From NCBI GenBank assembly GCA_038199035.1, contig JBBPZM010000023.1, forward strand, positions 1-64,000: 64,000 nt of DNA, given 5' to 3'. The notes below the pieces were generated by a model. The model was not told the origin of the DNA and did not search any database. It was given only the letters and a program-made list of their open reading frames with translations. Origin of the DNA: DATAEY01 sp038199035 (GTDB taxonomy: Bacteria > Actinomycetota > Thermoleophilia > Solirubrobacterales > Solirubrobacteraceae). Position numbers and translations under genes: made by a program. Shown here piece by piece: positions 33,075-41,422 of the stretch. Position 1 is the first letter of the stretch. Each line of letters opens with the position of its first letter.

Positions 33075-33266
33075 TCCGACTCTCCCCTGTCTCGCTCGCC
33101 CTGCGACCGGCGTGGGCGTCCCTGCGCCGGGGCACCCAAGGACCTATGCGGAGGGTCCCCTGCGGCGGATCATGTCAGGGGCGCTGGCAGTGCGCTCCGG
33201 TCCCGACGCGGCGGTCGCGGTATAGGGTTGGCCCAGGGAGCCGGGGCGCGGACCGAGGAGGCGAAG

Positions 33267-34724
33267 ATGGCTCAGCATCACCTCGATCGACTCACCGCGG
33301 TGGATGCCTCGTTCCTGCACAACGAGGGCGACTCCTCGCACATGCACGTCGGGGCCATCACGGTCTTCGAGGGACCGCCGCCGGCCATCGGGGACTTCCT
33401 CGACCACATCCGCAGCCGCCTGCACCTGGTGCCCCGGTACCGCCAGAAGCTGACGGAGCCGCCGTTCCAGACCGGCCGGCCGCTGTGGGTGGACGACCCG
33501 AGCTTCAACCTGGAGTACCACGTCCGCCACACCGCGCTGCCCGAGCCCGGCGACGAGGACGGGCTGCTCGCGCTCGCCGGGCGGATCTTCTCCCAGCGCC
33601 TCGATCGCTCCAAGCCGCTATGGGAGATGTGGTTCGTCGAGGGCCTCGAAGGGGGCCGCTTCGCGCTGGTGACCAAGACCCACCACGCGCTGATCGACGG
33701 GATCTCGGGCGTGGACCTGCTCACCGTCCTCTTCGACCTCTCCCCCGTGCCCCACGCCGTACCGGCGGGCGAGGAGTGGCAGCCGCGCCCCGAGCCCTCC
33801 GGGACCCGCCTGCTGGCCGCCGGCGCTCGCGGCCTCGTCGGCCAGGCGGCAGGAGTGGCCGAGCGAGCGCTGCGCGCGGTCGGTCGGCCCGATGCGGCGG
33901 TGGAGAGGATCCGCGAGGCGGTCGAGGGCGTGAGCGAGATCGCCTGGGCGGGGCTCAACCCGGCGCCCGCAACTCCGCTCAACGTCGAGATCGGGCCTCA
34001 CCGGCGGATCGCCGTGGTGCGCAACGAGCTCGCGGACTACAAGCGGATCAAGGACGCGCTGGGCGGCACGGTCAACGACGTCGTGCTGGCGGTGATGGCC
34101 GGCGCGCTGCGGCGGTGGCTGCACTCACGCGGCGTGCGCACCGAGGGCCTGGAGCTGCGCGGCCTGGTCCCGGTGTCGATCCGGGCGGAGAGCGAGCGCC
34201 AGCAGCTGGGCAACCGCATCGCCGCCATGCGCGGCCCGCTGCCGGTCTACATCGCTGACCCGGTCGCTCGGCTGGGCTTCGTCAAGCGGGCCATGGACGG
34301 CCTCAAGGAGTCGAAGCAGGCGATCGGGGCGGAGGTCCTGGCCAGCGTGCAGAACTTCGCGCCGCCGACCGTCCTGGCCCAGGCCTCAAGGCTCAACTTC
34401 TCGACGCGGCTGTTCAACCTGATCGTCACCAACGTGCCCGGCCCGCAGTTCCCGCTCTACGCCGAGGGACGCGAGCTTCAGGACCTCTTCCCCGTCGCGT
34501 TCCTGCCGCAGGACCACGCGCTGGCCGTGGCCATCATGTCGTACAACGGACGTCTCAACTTCGGCCTGCTGGCCGACTACGACGCGCTGCCCGACGTGGA
34601 CGTCATCGCCACCGGGATCGTCGAGGCTCGCGACGAGCTGCTGGCGGCAATCGAGAAGCGGCGCGGGGAATCGGCGCGGAAGCGAGGGGCGCCGGGCGGG
34701 GCGCGGCGGGGCGCTCGGGCCTGA
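33267..34724 (+). CDS. Wax ester synthase / diacylglycerol acyltransferase (WS/DGAT)
   Basis: 485 residues, standard for the family. The catalytic motif HHxxxDG is present as HHALIDG (residues 139-145). Further landmarks are MSALD-like DRLTAVDASFLHNE at the start, GTVNDVVLAVMAGALRRWL and LIVTNVPGPQFPLYAEG. It transfers acyl groups from acyl-CoA to a fatty alcohol or diacylglycerol, giving storage lipid at the membrane. The C-terminus is a basic Arg/Gly tail. ATG 33267 follows GAGGAGG. Its stop is 4 bases from the convergent SufT-like gene. Confidence 0.94.
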   Translation: MAQHHLDRLTAVDASFLHNEGDSSHMHVGAITVFEGPPPAIGDFLDHIRSRLHLVPRYRQKLTEPPFQTGRPLWVDDPSFNLEYHVRHTALPEPGDEDGLLALAGRIFSQRLDRSKPLWEMWFVEGLEGGRFALVTKTHHALIDGISGVDLLTVLFDLSPVPHAVPAGEEWQPRPEPSGTRLLAAGARGLVGQAAGVAERALRAVGRPDAAVERIREAVEGVSEIAWAGLNPAPATPLNVEIGPHRRIAVVRNELADYKRIKDALGGTVNDVVLAVMAGALRRWLHSRGVRTEGLELRGLVPVSIRAESERQQLGNRIAAMRGPLPVYIADPVARLGFVKRAMDGLKESKQAIGAEVLASVQNFAPPTVLAQASRLNFSTRLFNLIVTNVPGPQFPLYAEGRELQDLFPVAFLPQDHALAVAIMSYNGRLNFGLLADYDALPDVDVIATGIVEARDELLAAIEKRRGESARKRGAPGGARRGARA

Positions 34725-34728
34725 CGCC

Positions 34729-35025
34729 TCAGAAGCCGAGCGCGAACTTGGCGTCCTCGCTCATGCGGTCGGGCGTCCAGGGCGGGCTGAAGACCATGCG
34801 CGGCTCGACCTCCTCGACGCCGTCGAGCTCGCCCACGAACTCCTTCATCTGCTCGCCGACCTGCGGACCGATGGGGCATCCGGGGCTGGTCAGCGTGAAG
34901 GTGATCGAGACCGTCGAGTCCTCGACCTCGACGTCGTAGACGAGCCCAAGCTCGACGAAGTCGAGCCCGAGCTCGGGGTCGATGACGTTGGTCAGGGCCT
35001 CGGTCACCTCGTCGACGGTCGGCAT
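34729..35025 (-). CDS. sufT: MIP18/DUF59 family protein, SufT-like
   Basis: 98 residues. The family signature VIDPELGLDFVELGLVYDVE and TLTSPGCPIGPQVGEQMKEF is complete, including the Cys of the SPGCP motif. SufT-like proteins act late in Fe-S protein maturation. It is usually the last gene of actinobacterial suf operons; here it stands alone, 25 kb from sufB, on the opposite strand. The gene name is by family similarity. Related DUF59 proteins of phenylacetate oxygenases (PaaD) are less likely because no paa genes are near. Confidence 0.85.
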   Translation of the reverse strand: MPTVDEVTEALTNVIDPELGLDFVELGLVYDVEVEDSTVSITFTLTSPGCPIGPQVGEQMKEFVGELDGVEEVEPRMVFSPPWTPDRMSEDAKFALGF

Positions 35026-35057
35026 GCTTCCAGTGTAGAGCCGCCGAGAGGAGTAGC

Positions 35058-35363
35058 GTGCGGCGCATCGTCCGCTTCGACGAACAGCCCCCGAGGCTCT
35101 GCTGCTCGGGTGAGGAGGACATGGCCACCCAGGGCGCTCGCCGCGGCGCCCTGGCTCGAGCCCTCAAGGTCCGCGACGACCTGGTGGTCGATCTGTCGGA
35201 GCTGGTTTTCGCCGACCCCTCGCTCATGCTCGACCTGGCCATGGTGGCGCTCCGTTTGCGCCAGAGGGGCGTCCGCCTTCTCCTGCGTGGCGCGCAGCCG
35301 CAGATCCATCGGCTGATCGAGATCGTGGGGCTGCATCGTCAGCCCGGCGTGGCCTTCGCCTGA
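35058..35363 (+). CDS. STAS domain protein (anti-anti-sigma-like)
   Basis: 101 residues from GTG 35058 with GAGAGGAG upstream. The STAS core reads DDLVVDLSELVFADPSLMLD, then LAMVALRLRQRGVRLLLRGA and IHRLIEIVGL, with a Ser at the position phosphorylated in SpoIIAA. The normal N-terminal strand is shortened and contains two Cys (RLCCSG). It could control the SigB/F/G-type sigma factor at 39194 through an anti-sigma kinase, but no such kinase is in the window. It is divergent from the SufT-like gene across 32 bases. Confidence 0.72.
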   Translation: MRRIVRFDEQPPRLCCSGEEDMATQGARRGALARALKVRDDLVVDLSELVFADPSLMLDLAMVALRLRQRGVRLLLRGAQPQIHRLIEIVGLHRQPGVAFA

Positions 35364-35433
35364 GCGACTCGCAGCCCTCGCGGGCAAGAGAGGCTCGAGG
35401 CCGCGGCGGCCCCCTGACGTAGCCTTAGCGGCG

Positions 35434-35952
35434 ATGCTCCCCCTGCTCGTCGTGGTCTTCGTCGTCGTGCCGATCGCGGAGCTGTACGTGATCGTGAAGG
35501 TGGGCGAGGCGATCGGCCTCCTGCCCACGATCGCCATCCTCGTAGCCGACTCGATCATCGGCTCCGTCCTGCTGCGCGCCCAGGGGGGCGGCGCCTGGCG
35601 GCGCTTCAACGAGGCCCTGGCCGCCCGGCGACCGCCCGCGCGCGAGGTGCTGGATGGCGCGCTGGTCATCTTCGGCGGCGCGTTCCTTATCACCCCCGGG
35701 TTCCTGACCGACGTGATCGGCGTGGTGCTTCTGCTGCCGCCCACGCGCGCCCTCGTCCGCCGCGTCCTGGTCGCCCACTTCTCGCGGCGCTTCGTGGCCG
35801 GCATGGTGGGCCGGGTCGGACCGCGCTCGGCGCCCCCGCCCCCGCGTCAGCCCGGCGGCCGGGCGGCACCGCCGAGGCGCGGGAGCGCCGGCGAGCCCTA
35901 CGACGTCGAGGGAACGGCGGTCGAGGTCGACCGGCCGGGCCTCGAGCGGTGA
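35434..35952 (+). CDS. fxsA: FxsA family membrane protein
   Basis: 172 residues. Hydrophobic N-terminal half typical of FxsA: LLVVVFVVVPIAELYVIVKV, GLLPTIAILVADSIIGSVLL, RAQG and LVIFGGAFLITPGFLTDVIG. FxsA in E. coli relieves phage T7 exclusion by the F plasmid; its normal role in the inner membrane is unknown. The C-terminal 60 residues are Pro/Arg-rich and cytosolic. TAGCCT at 35420-35425, eight bases before ATG 35434, suggests leaderless transcription. The stop overlaps the next gene (GTGA), forming a three-gene unit with the unknown protein and a HAD hydrolase. Confidence 0.88.
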   Translation: MLPLLVVVFVVVPIAELYVIVKVGEAIGLLPTIAILVADSIIGSVLLRAQGGGAWRRFNEALAARRPPAREVLDGALVIFGGAFLITPGFLTDVIGVVLLLPPTRALVRRVLVAHFSRRFVAGMVGRVGPRSAPPPPRQPGGRAAPPRRGSAGEPYDVEGTAVEVDRPGLER

Positions 35953-36836
35953 TAGGCCCCGAGGAGGAGGGTCCTCGGCCGCCGCAGGGCGGCCACTTCA
36001 GCGACGCGGTGTCGTTCTCGTTCGCCGACCCGAGCGCACGGCTGTACGGGCTGGTGCGGCTCGGACTGGGCGGCGCGGGCGACCAGGCCAGCGCCCTGGC
36101 CCTGCTCTTCGCCGGCGCCGAGCCGGTGGCCGCGCGCGTGCAGGGCGGCGAGCCCGTGGTGGGCACGCCGTGGGACGACGTGTCGGTCGCCGGCGTGCGC
36201 GCCCGCACGGTGGATCCGCTGCACGCCTGGACGGTGGAGCTCGCCGCGCAGGACGCGGCCTTCTCCCTGGACTTCCACGCCGTCTCGGGGCCGCTCGACC
36301 TCGGCCCCGCCCGCGTCGGGCGTGCCAGCGGCGTCCAGGGCTACGAGCAGGTGTGCCGTGTGGAGGGGGAGGTCAGCGTCCACGGCTCCGCGCGAACACT
36401 GACCTGCCTGGGCCAGCGCGGGCACGGCTGGGGACCGTCGCCCTGGTCGCGCATCGAGCTGGCGCGCACGGTGTCGGCCTGGCTGGACGGGCGACGGGGA
36501 GTCGCGCTAGCCGCGGTGCGACCGGCCGGCGGAGGCGACCACGGGGAGGAGGCCGTCACCGCCTTCTTGGTCGACGGCGAGGACGGAGAGGGCGATGCCG
36601 TGGAGGTCGCCGAGCCGCGGCTCTCGACGACCTACGACGTCGAGGGCCGCCAGCGACGCGCCGGCCTCGAGCTGTGGATGCACGAGGACGACGAGCTTCC
36701 GCGTCGCCTGGCCGGCGAGGTCGCGTGCGGCACGTCGCTGGAGCTCGGGCGCCTCAGGCTCGACTGCTCGTTCTTCCACTGGCGGATGGAGGGACGCACG
36801 GGAGCCGGCCGCTACGACGTGCTGCGTCCGGCGTGA
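35949..36836 (+). CDS. Conserved protein of unknown function, middle gene of fxsA operon
   Basis: 295 residues from GTG 35949, coupled to fxsA. It looks like a soluble beta-rich protein: DAVSFSFADPSARLYGLVRL at the N-terminus, then CLGQRGHGWGPSPWSRIELA in the middle and RLDCSFFHWRMEGRTGAGRY at the end. The G-x-R-x-HGWG pattern recalls lipocalin-type carotenoid hydratase (CrtC) and DUF7064/7065-like proteins, but the resemblance is weak. No signal peptide. It overlaps the next gene by four bases as well, so all three products are probably made together. Confidence 0.6.
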   Translation: MIGPEEEGPRPPQGGHFSDAVSFSFADPSARLYGLVRLGLGGAGDQASALALLFAGAEPVAARVQGGEPVVGTPWDDVSVAGVRARTVDPLHAWTVELAAQDAAFSLDFHAVSGPLDLGPARVGRASGVQGYEQVCRVEGEVSVHGSARTLTCLGQRGHGWGPSPWSRIELARTVSAWLDGRRGVALAAVRPAGGGDHGEEAVTAFLVDGEDGEGDAVEVAEPRLSTTYDVEGRQRRAGLELWMHEDDELPRRLAGEVACGTSLELGRLRLDCSFFHWRMEGRTGAGRYDVLRPA

Positions 36837-37498
36837 GCCCGCCCGCCGGCCCGATCCGCGGCGTCATCTGCGACTTCGGCGGAGTGCTCACCCGGCCGCT
36901 CGTCGAAGCCTTCGCCGCGGTGCAGGAGACGTCGGGCGTACCAACCGCGGCGCTGGGAGCGGCTATGGCCCGGCTGACCGAGCGCGACGGCGTCAACCCG
37001 CTGTTCGAGCTCGAGACCGGCCGCCTCAGCGAGCGCGACTTCCTCGAGCGGGTCGGAGCCGAGCTGGACGACGAGCTCGCCCCGGGCACCGCCCTGCACG
37101 GGTTCAGCGAGTCCTACTTCGCCGCGCTGCACCCCAACCCCGAGCTGATCGACTACATGCGCGCGCTGCGCGGGCGGGGCCTGGCGATGGCCATCCTCAC
37201 CAACAACGTCCGCGAGTGGGAGTCGCTGTGGCGGGCCAAGCTCCCGGTCGACGAGATCTTCCCCCTCGTGGTCGACTCCGCCTGGGTCGGCCTGCGCAAG
37301 CCCGACCCCGCCATCTACCACCTCACGCTCGACCGGCTCGGCCTCACGGCCCCCGAGTGCATCTTCGTCGACGACACCGAGATCAACTGCCAAACCGCCC
37401 GCGACCTCGGCATGACCGCCGTCTGGTTCCACACCAACGACCAGGCCATCCCCGAGATCGAGGCCGCCCTCGAGCGCGCCGGCACCAAGTTGGAGTAG
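36833..37498 (+). CDS. HAD-IA family hydrolase
   Basis: 221 residues from GTG 36833. Motif I is GVICDFGGVLTRP (nucleophile D14), motif II AILTNNVREW, motif III with RKPDPAIYHLTLDRLGL, and motif IV IFVDDTEINCQTARDLGM. The short helical cap places it with subfamily IA phosphatases and the domain found in the N-terminus of ACAD10/epoxide hydrolases. The substrate is unknown. Last gene of the fxsA unit. Confidence 0.88.
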   Translation: MSPPAGPIRGVICDFGGVLTRPLVEAFAAVQETSGVPTAALGAAMARLTERDGVNPLFELETGRLSERDFLERVGAELDDELAPGTALHGFSESYFAALHPNPELIDYMRALRGRGLAMAILTNNVREWESLWRAKLPVDEIFPLVVDSAWVGLRKPDPAIYHLTLDRLGLTAPECIFVDDTEINCQTARDLGMTAVWFHTNDQAIPEIEAALERAGTKLE

Positions 37499-37550
37499 GC
37501 GAACCGGAGCGACGGCCAGGCGAGCGCGAGCATCGGTGGCCAGAGCGGGA

Positions 37551-37619
37551 GCGAGAATAGGCGAGCGGCCGGGCGTCCCTACCCAGACGGGGGGCGAGAA
37601 TAGGCGAGCGGCTGGGCGT
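37551..37619 (+). repeat. Two copies of a 26-base direct repeat
   Basis: Copies at 37551-37576 and 37594-37619 begin GCGAGAATAGGCGAGCGG and differ at one base; they are 43 bases apart start to start. They lie in the gene-free 200 bases between a HAD hydrolase gene and a convergent unknown gene. A shorter AGGCGAGCG also occurs just upstream near 37518. Nothing is known of their role. Confidence 0.7.
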
Positions 37620-37699
37620 GCCTGGCCAGGACGCAGGGAGCGTGGCGTGCGCCAGCACGCGAGCGACCGAGGACGCCGCCAGGCGCGTCCAGACGCCGC

Positions 37700-38155
37700 C
37701 TAGTTCTCGGACCCCAGGCGGTCCCAGCAGTAGAGGTGTAGGCATTCAACCGCCAGCTCCCCCGCCCGGCCCCTGCTCAGCCACGGCAGAACGGTCTCCA
37801 GCGCCTGCTCCTCGGCCACGCCGGCCTCGAAGGCCTCCTCCCCGCGGAAGCCGGCGGCGATCTTGAGCGCCTCGCGCCGGTTGTCGCCCAGGCTGGCGAA
37901 GACGTTGACCAGGAACTCCTTGTTGGGAACGGGGTGGCCGACCTCCAGCGAGGCGTGCCAGGCGGCGAGCAGGGACAGGTCGTGCTCGTCGAGATCGGCC
38001 ACGGCCTTGGCGTAGTGGGAGTCGAGCTCGGCCTCGGGGATCTCGTCGACCCACGCGCGGACCAGCTCTCCGAGCAGCTGCCGCCGGGCCTCGCGGCCCA
38101 CCGACTCCGCGATCACGCGGATCGCGTCCTTCGGTTCGATGAAGCAGAGGGGCAT
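37700..38155 (-). CDS. Hypothetical helical protein
   Basis: 151 residues, starting MPLCFIEPKDAIRVIAESVG. It appears all-helical and soluble, with REARRQLLGELVRAWVDEIP, AELDSHYAKAVADLDEHDLS and ALETVLPWLSRGRAGELAVE. I do not recognise the family. ATG 38155 is the only reasonable start; upstream in-frame sequence is low complexity. It is divergent from the HAD gene at 38310. Confidence 0.6.
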   Translation of the reverse strand: MPLCFIEPKDAIRVIAESVGREARRQLLGELVRAWVDEIPEAELDSHYAKAVADLDEHDLSLLAAWHASLEVGHPVPNKEFLVNVFASLGDNRREALKIAAGFRGEEAFEAGVAEEQALETVLPWLSRGRAGELAVECLHLYCWDRLGSEN

Positions 38156-38309
38156 GGCTCCTGCGGGCGGCGGTGGACCTGGCGTGAGGTCACCGTACGA
38201 GGTGGCGCGGACGGCAAGGCCAGCGCGTGCGCCGGGACCGCGGGAGTGGGCGGACGCGAGAGGCAACCGCCGCGTTTGCCGCTGGAGCCCGCGTGGTAGG
38301 GCGCTGAGC

Positions 38310-38981
38310 GTGCGCTCGCCCGAACGACCGGCCGCCATCGTCGACGTGGACGGCACGCTGGTCGACTCCGTGTACCACCACGCCCTCTCGTGGCATCGGG
38401 CATTCCTGGGCTGCGAGGTCGTGCTGCCGGTGTGGCGCATCCACCGCCACATCGGGATGGGCGGCGACCAGCTCGTGGCCGCCCTGTGCGGGGACGCCTT
38501 CGAGGAGGAGAAGGGCGACGACCTGCGCGAGGCCGAGGCCGAGTGCTTCAAGGCGCTGGTCGACGAGGTGCGCGTGCTCGAGGGCGCGCGCGACCTGCTC
38601 GAGGAGCTCAAGGAGCGGGGACACCGGCTGGTCCTGGCCTCCTCGGCCAAGGAGTGGGAGCTCGAGCACTACCTCGACCTGCTGGACGCGCGCGAGGTGG
38701 CCGACGAGTGGACGTCGTCCGCCGACGTCGACACCACCAAGCCCGATCCCGACCTGGTGAAGACCGCCCGGGAGCTAGTTGGCGGCGGACAGGCAGTGAT
38801 GATCGGCGACACCACCTGGGACTGCGAGGCCGCCGCGCGAGACGGTCTGCCCACCATCGGAGTGCTCACCGGCGGGTTCTCGGAGGCCGAGCTGCGCGAT
38901 GCCGGTGCCGACCCGGTGTTCGAGTCGTTGCCCGCCCTGCGCGAGTCCCTGTCGCAGACTCCGCTCGGCGCAGGGTCGTAG
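38310..38981 (+). CDS. HAD family phosphatase (beta-phosphoglucomutase/phosphoglycolate-phosphatase type)
   Basis: 223 residues from GTG 38310. Motif I AAIVDVDGTLVDSVYHHALS (D12, D14), motif II LVLASSAKEWELEHYL, motif III TTKPDPDLVKTARELV, motif IV AVMIGDTTWDCEAAARDGLP. The helical cap follows motif I. Substrates in this group range from sugar phosphates to phosphoglycolate. A TAGGGC hexamer about 8 bases before the GTG and no ribosome-binding site again suggest a leaderless transcript. Confidence 0.85.
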   Translation: MRSPERPAAIVDVDGTLVDSVYHHALSWHRAFLGCEVVLPVWRIHRHIGMGGDQLVAALCGDAFEEEKGDDLREAEAECFKALVDEVRVLEGARDLLEELKERGHRLVLASSAKEWELEHYLDLLDAREVADEWTSSADVDTTKPDPDLVKTARELVGGGQAVMIGDTTWDCEAAARDGLPTIGVLTGGFSEAELRDAGADPVFESLPALRESLSQTPLGAGS

Positions 38982-39193
38982 CGCCCGGCTCGAAGCGCCG
39001 CGCCCTCGCGTCCGGAAAGCCCGTTGCCCGGCCCGGGCGTGATCGACTTGCGCTTGACCTCAACGGCACCCTGATAGGTTCCGCCTCCGGTGCAGCCGTC
39101 CACGATCCGCCTCTGAGCTTCAGCCTCGCTGCGAGCAGCTCGAGCACAGTGGCGGTCGACGCACAACCTCACCTCCGAGACGGGAAAGCAGCC

Positions 39194-40051
39194 GTGACCG
39201 CCTCCTCCCGAGGTCCCGAGGCCGACGAGCCGGCGAGCCGGCGCCACCGCAATGGCCAGGCGCCGCGCCCGAGCGCCGACGACGCCGACTCCCGCGAGGC
39301 GGCTCGAGGCGAGCGGGCGCGTGAGGCCCGGCGGCTCTTCCTGCGCTACCAGGACGAGGGAGACCGCGCCGCCCGCGACGCGCTGATCGAGCGGTTCATG
39401 CCGCTCGCGCGCCAGCTGGCGCGCCGTTACCAGCGGGTCAACGAGCCCCTCGACGACCTCGTCCAAGTGGCCAGCCTCGGCCTGGTCAAGGCGGTCGACC
39501 GCTTCGACGTGCGACGCGGCGTCGCCTTCTCGTCCTACGCCGTTCCCACCATCCTGGGCGAGCTCAAGCGCCACTTCCGCGACGTCGGGTGGGCGGTCCA
39601 CGTCCCGCGCGGGATCCAGGAGCGCGCGATGCAGGTCGACCGCACGGTCAAGGACATGAGCGGGCACCTGGGCCGCTCGCCGTCGGTCCCCGAGGTCGCC
39701 GAGCAGGTGGGGGCCTCGGTCGAGGAGGTGCTGGCCGCCATGGAGGCCGGGCAGGCCTACGAGGCGGTCTCGCTCGACGCCCAGCGCTCCAGCGACGACG
39801 AGAGCGACACCTTCGCGGAGTCGATCGGCGCCGAGGACGACCGCTTCGAGCTGGTCGAGTACGAGGCGGCGATCGCCCCGACCCTGCGCGCGCTGCCCAA
39901 GCGCGACCAGATCGTGCTGCACCTGCGCTTTGTCGAGGACCTCACCCAGTCCCAGATCGCCGAGCGCATCGGGGTCTCCCAGATGCAGGTCTCCCGGCTG
40001 ATCCGCCGCGCGCTGGCGCGGCTGCGGACGGTGGCCGAGTCCACCAGCTGA
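39194..40051 (+). CDS. RNA polymerase sigma factor, SigB/SigF/SigG family
   Basis: 285 residues from GTG 39194. Region 2 has NEPLDDLVQVASLGLVKAVD followed by FDVRRGVAFSSYAVPTILGE and LKRHFRDVGWAVHVPRGIQE, the sigma-B/F type. Region 3 includes LGRSPSVPEVAEQVGASVEE and region 4 has RFVEDLTQSQIAERIGVSQM followed by QVSRLIRRALARLR. It would direct stress or developmental promoters and is normally controlled by an anti-sigma kinase and STAS antagonist; only a STAS protein (35058) is seen here. The first 40 residues are a disordered leader. A TTGACC at 39054-39059 and TAGGTT at 39075-39080 lie upstream but at a short spacing of 15. Confidence 0.92.
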   Translation: MTASSRGPEADEPASRRHRNGQAPRPSADDADSREAARGERAREARRLFLRYQDEGDRAARDALIERFMPLARQLARRYQRVNEPLDDLVQVASLGLVKAVDRFDVRRGVAFSSYAVPTILGELKRHFRDVGWAVHVPRGIQERAMQVDRTVKDMSGHLGRSPSVPEVAEQVGASVEEVLAAMEAGQAYEAVSLDAQRSSDDESDTFAESIGAEDDRFELVEYEAAIAPTLRALPKRDQIVLHLRFVEDLTQSQIAERIGVSQMQVSRLIRRALARLRTVAESTS

Positions 40052-40092
40052 CCCGATTGCTCCGGACCCGGGACGGGTAGGGCACCAGCGCC

Positions 40093-40326
40093 GTGGAGGA
40101 GGTCATCATCACCCCGTATCGCGACGGCCCGCTGCTCGTCCGTGGGCCGTTTCGTCTGCGCGACCAGGACGGACGCGAGATCGAGCTGCGTCGGGAGACG
40201 ATCGCCCTCTGCCGCTGCGGCAAGTCGCGTATCCGGCCGTTCTGCGACGGCTCCCACCAGCTGGTGCGCTTCCGCGCGCCCAGCGGGCCGGAGGACCGTC
40301 AGCGCCCGGCTGGCCCGGGCGCCTGA
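40093..40326 (+). CDS. CDGSH iron-sulfur domain protein
   Basis: 77 residues from GTG 40093. The CDGSH [2Fe-2S] site is CRCGKSRIRPFCDGSH, with three Cys and one His ligand. The N-terminal strand reads EEVIITPYRDGPLLVRGPFR. Such small proteins carry electrons or transfer clusters. It follows the sigma factor gene after 41 bases and faces the HO-like diiron enzyme gene, with which CDGSH genes are often associated. Confidence 0.9.
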   Translation: MEEVIITPYRDGPLLVRGPFRLRDQDGREIELRRETIALCRCGKSRIRPFCDGSHQLVRFRAPSGPEDRQRPAGPGA

Positions 40327-40391
40327 CCCGCCGCCCCGTCGCTGGATGATCGATTCCGCGACCGCGGGGTCGGGTCGGGGTGTCACTCATC

Positions 40392-41402
40392 TCAGGCCGG
40401 GGCCGGCGCCTCGAGCCCCACGCGCAGCGAGGTCTCACCCGCCTCCCATGCGGCGAGCAGGTGCACGCCGAAGCGGCCCTCAAGCTCGTCGAGGGCTCGT
40501 GCTCCCCACAGGACGTCGCCCGCCACCGCCGGGTCCTGCCGGGCCAGCCCGCCCGCCAGGTCGATCGAGGCGATGCTCTCGTGCACCGCGTCGGCCTCGA
40601 CGTGCTCGTCGTAGAACTCGGTGGCCTCGCCCTCGAACCCCAGTCGCCGCAGGCCGTTTCCGTAGCGGCGGTTGGGCACGGGCGAGGTGATCTCGAACAG
40701 CGCCAGGTGGCCGATGATTGCCCCGCGCCAGCGGCGGTGCAGGCCGAGCATCGACATCAGGTTCACCGTGGCCAGCGTGATGCCGGGGATGTGCTCGACG
40801 TAGGCGCCGTAACGGGAGTCGAGCCCCAGCGCGTCCATGGTGTCGGCGAAGAGCTGGGCGTGGACGCGCTCGGGGCGGCCGCCGCCGTACTCGTCGGCCT
40901 GGATCTCGATCAGAGCGGCCTTCGCCTTGCCGCCGAGGCGGGGGATCGCCCACGAGTGGGGGTCGGCCTCTTTGAGGTTGTAGGCCGAGCGGTGCACCAC
41001 GAACTCGAGGAACTGGTCGAGCGTCCCCTGGCGCTCGAGGTGCATGGAGAGCGATGGGCCGTCGTCGGCCTCGGCGATCTCGTGCAGGGCGACGTCGATC
41101 TCTTCCGGAGGCGGGACGGTGCCCTCGCGGGGCACCGCGTCGAGCAGTCCGCGCTCGAACTGGTCCTCCAGGCGCGAGCGCAGCTCGAGCAGGCCGGGAT
41201 CCCACTCCCAGCGCTCGTCCACCCCGGGCAGGCCGCGGTAGTGCAGCTCGTAGCCGAGGTAGAGCGAGAGGTGGAGGTCTTCGTCGGCCAGCGGGTCGTC
41301 GGTCGCGGCGAGGGACGGCAGGCTGAAGCGGTGGACCTCGCGCGCCAGCTCGCGCAGCAGTCGGTCGCTCACCTCCCCGCGCGCTGTGGGCAACCGCAGC
41401 AC
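40392..41402 (-). CDS. Iron-containing redox enzyme, heme-oxygenase-like diiron family
   Basis: 336 residues from GTG 41402, preceded by AAGGA. The all-helical fold has paired Glu/His motifs: LHLSLYLGYELHYRGLPGVD, FVVHRSAYNLKEADPHSWAI, EIQADEYGGGRPERVHAQLF and FYDEHVEADAVHESIASIDL, fitting the HO-like diiron oxidase/oxygenase group (PF14518). Members oxidise diverse small molecules; the substrate is unknown. It lies 20 bases after the GCS2-like gene on the same strand and converges on the CDGSH gene. Confidence 0.86.
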   Translation of the reverse strand: MLRLPTARGEVSDRLLRELAREVHRFSLPSLAATDDPLADEDLHLSLYLGYELHYRGLPGVDERWEWDPGLLELRSRLEDQFERGLLDAVPREGTVPPPEEIDVALHEIAEADDGPSLSMHLERQGTLDQFLEFVVHRSAYNLKEADPHSWAIPRLGGKAKAALIEIQADEYGGGRPERVHAQLFADTMDALGLDSRYGAYVEHIPGITLATVNLMSMLGLHRRWRGAIIGHLALFEITSPVPNRRYGNGLRRLGFEGEATEFYDEHVEADAVHESIASIDLAGGLARQDPAVAGDVLWGARALDELEGRFGVHLLAAWEAGETSLRVGLEAPAPA

Positions 41403-41422
41403 TTGCCCGTCCTTACCCGGGC

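Noticed and set aside
39054..39080. TTGACC...TAGGTT as promoter of the sigma factor gene
   Set aside because: The 15-base spacer is too short for a standard promoter; kept only as a remark in the gene entry.
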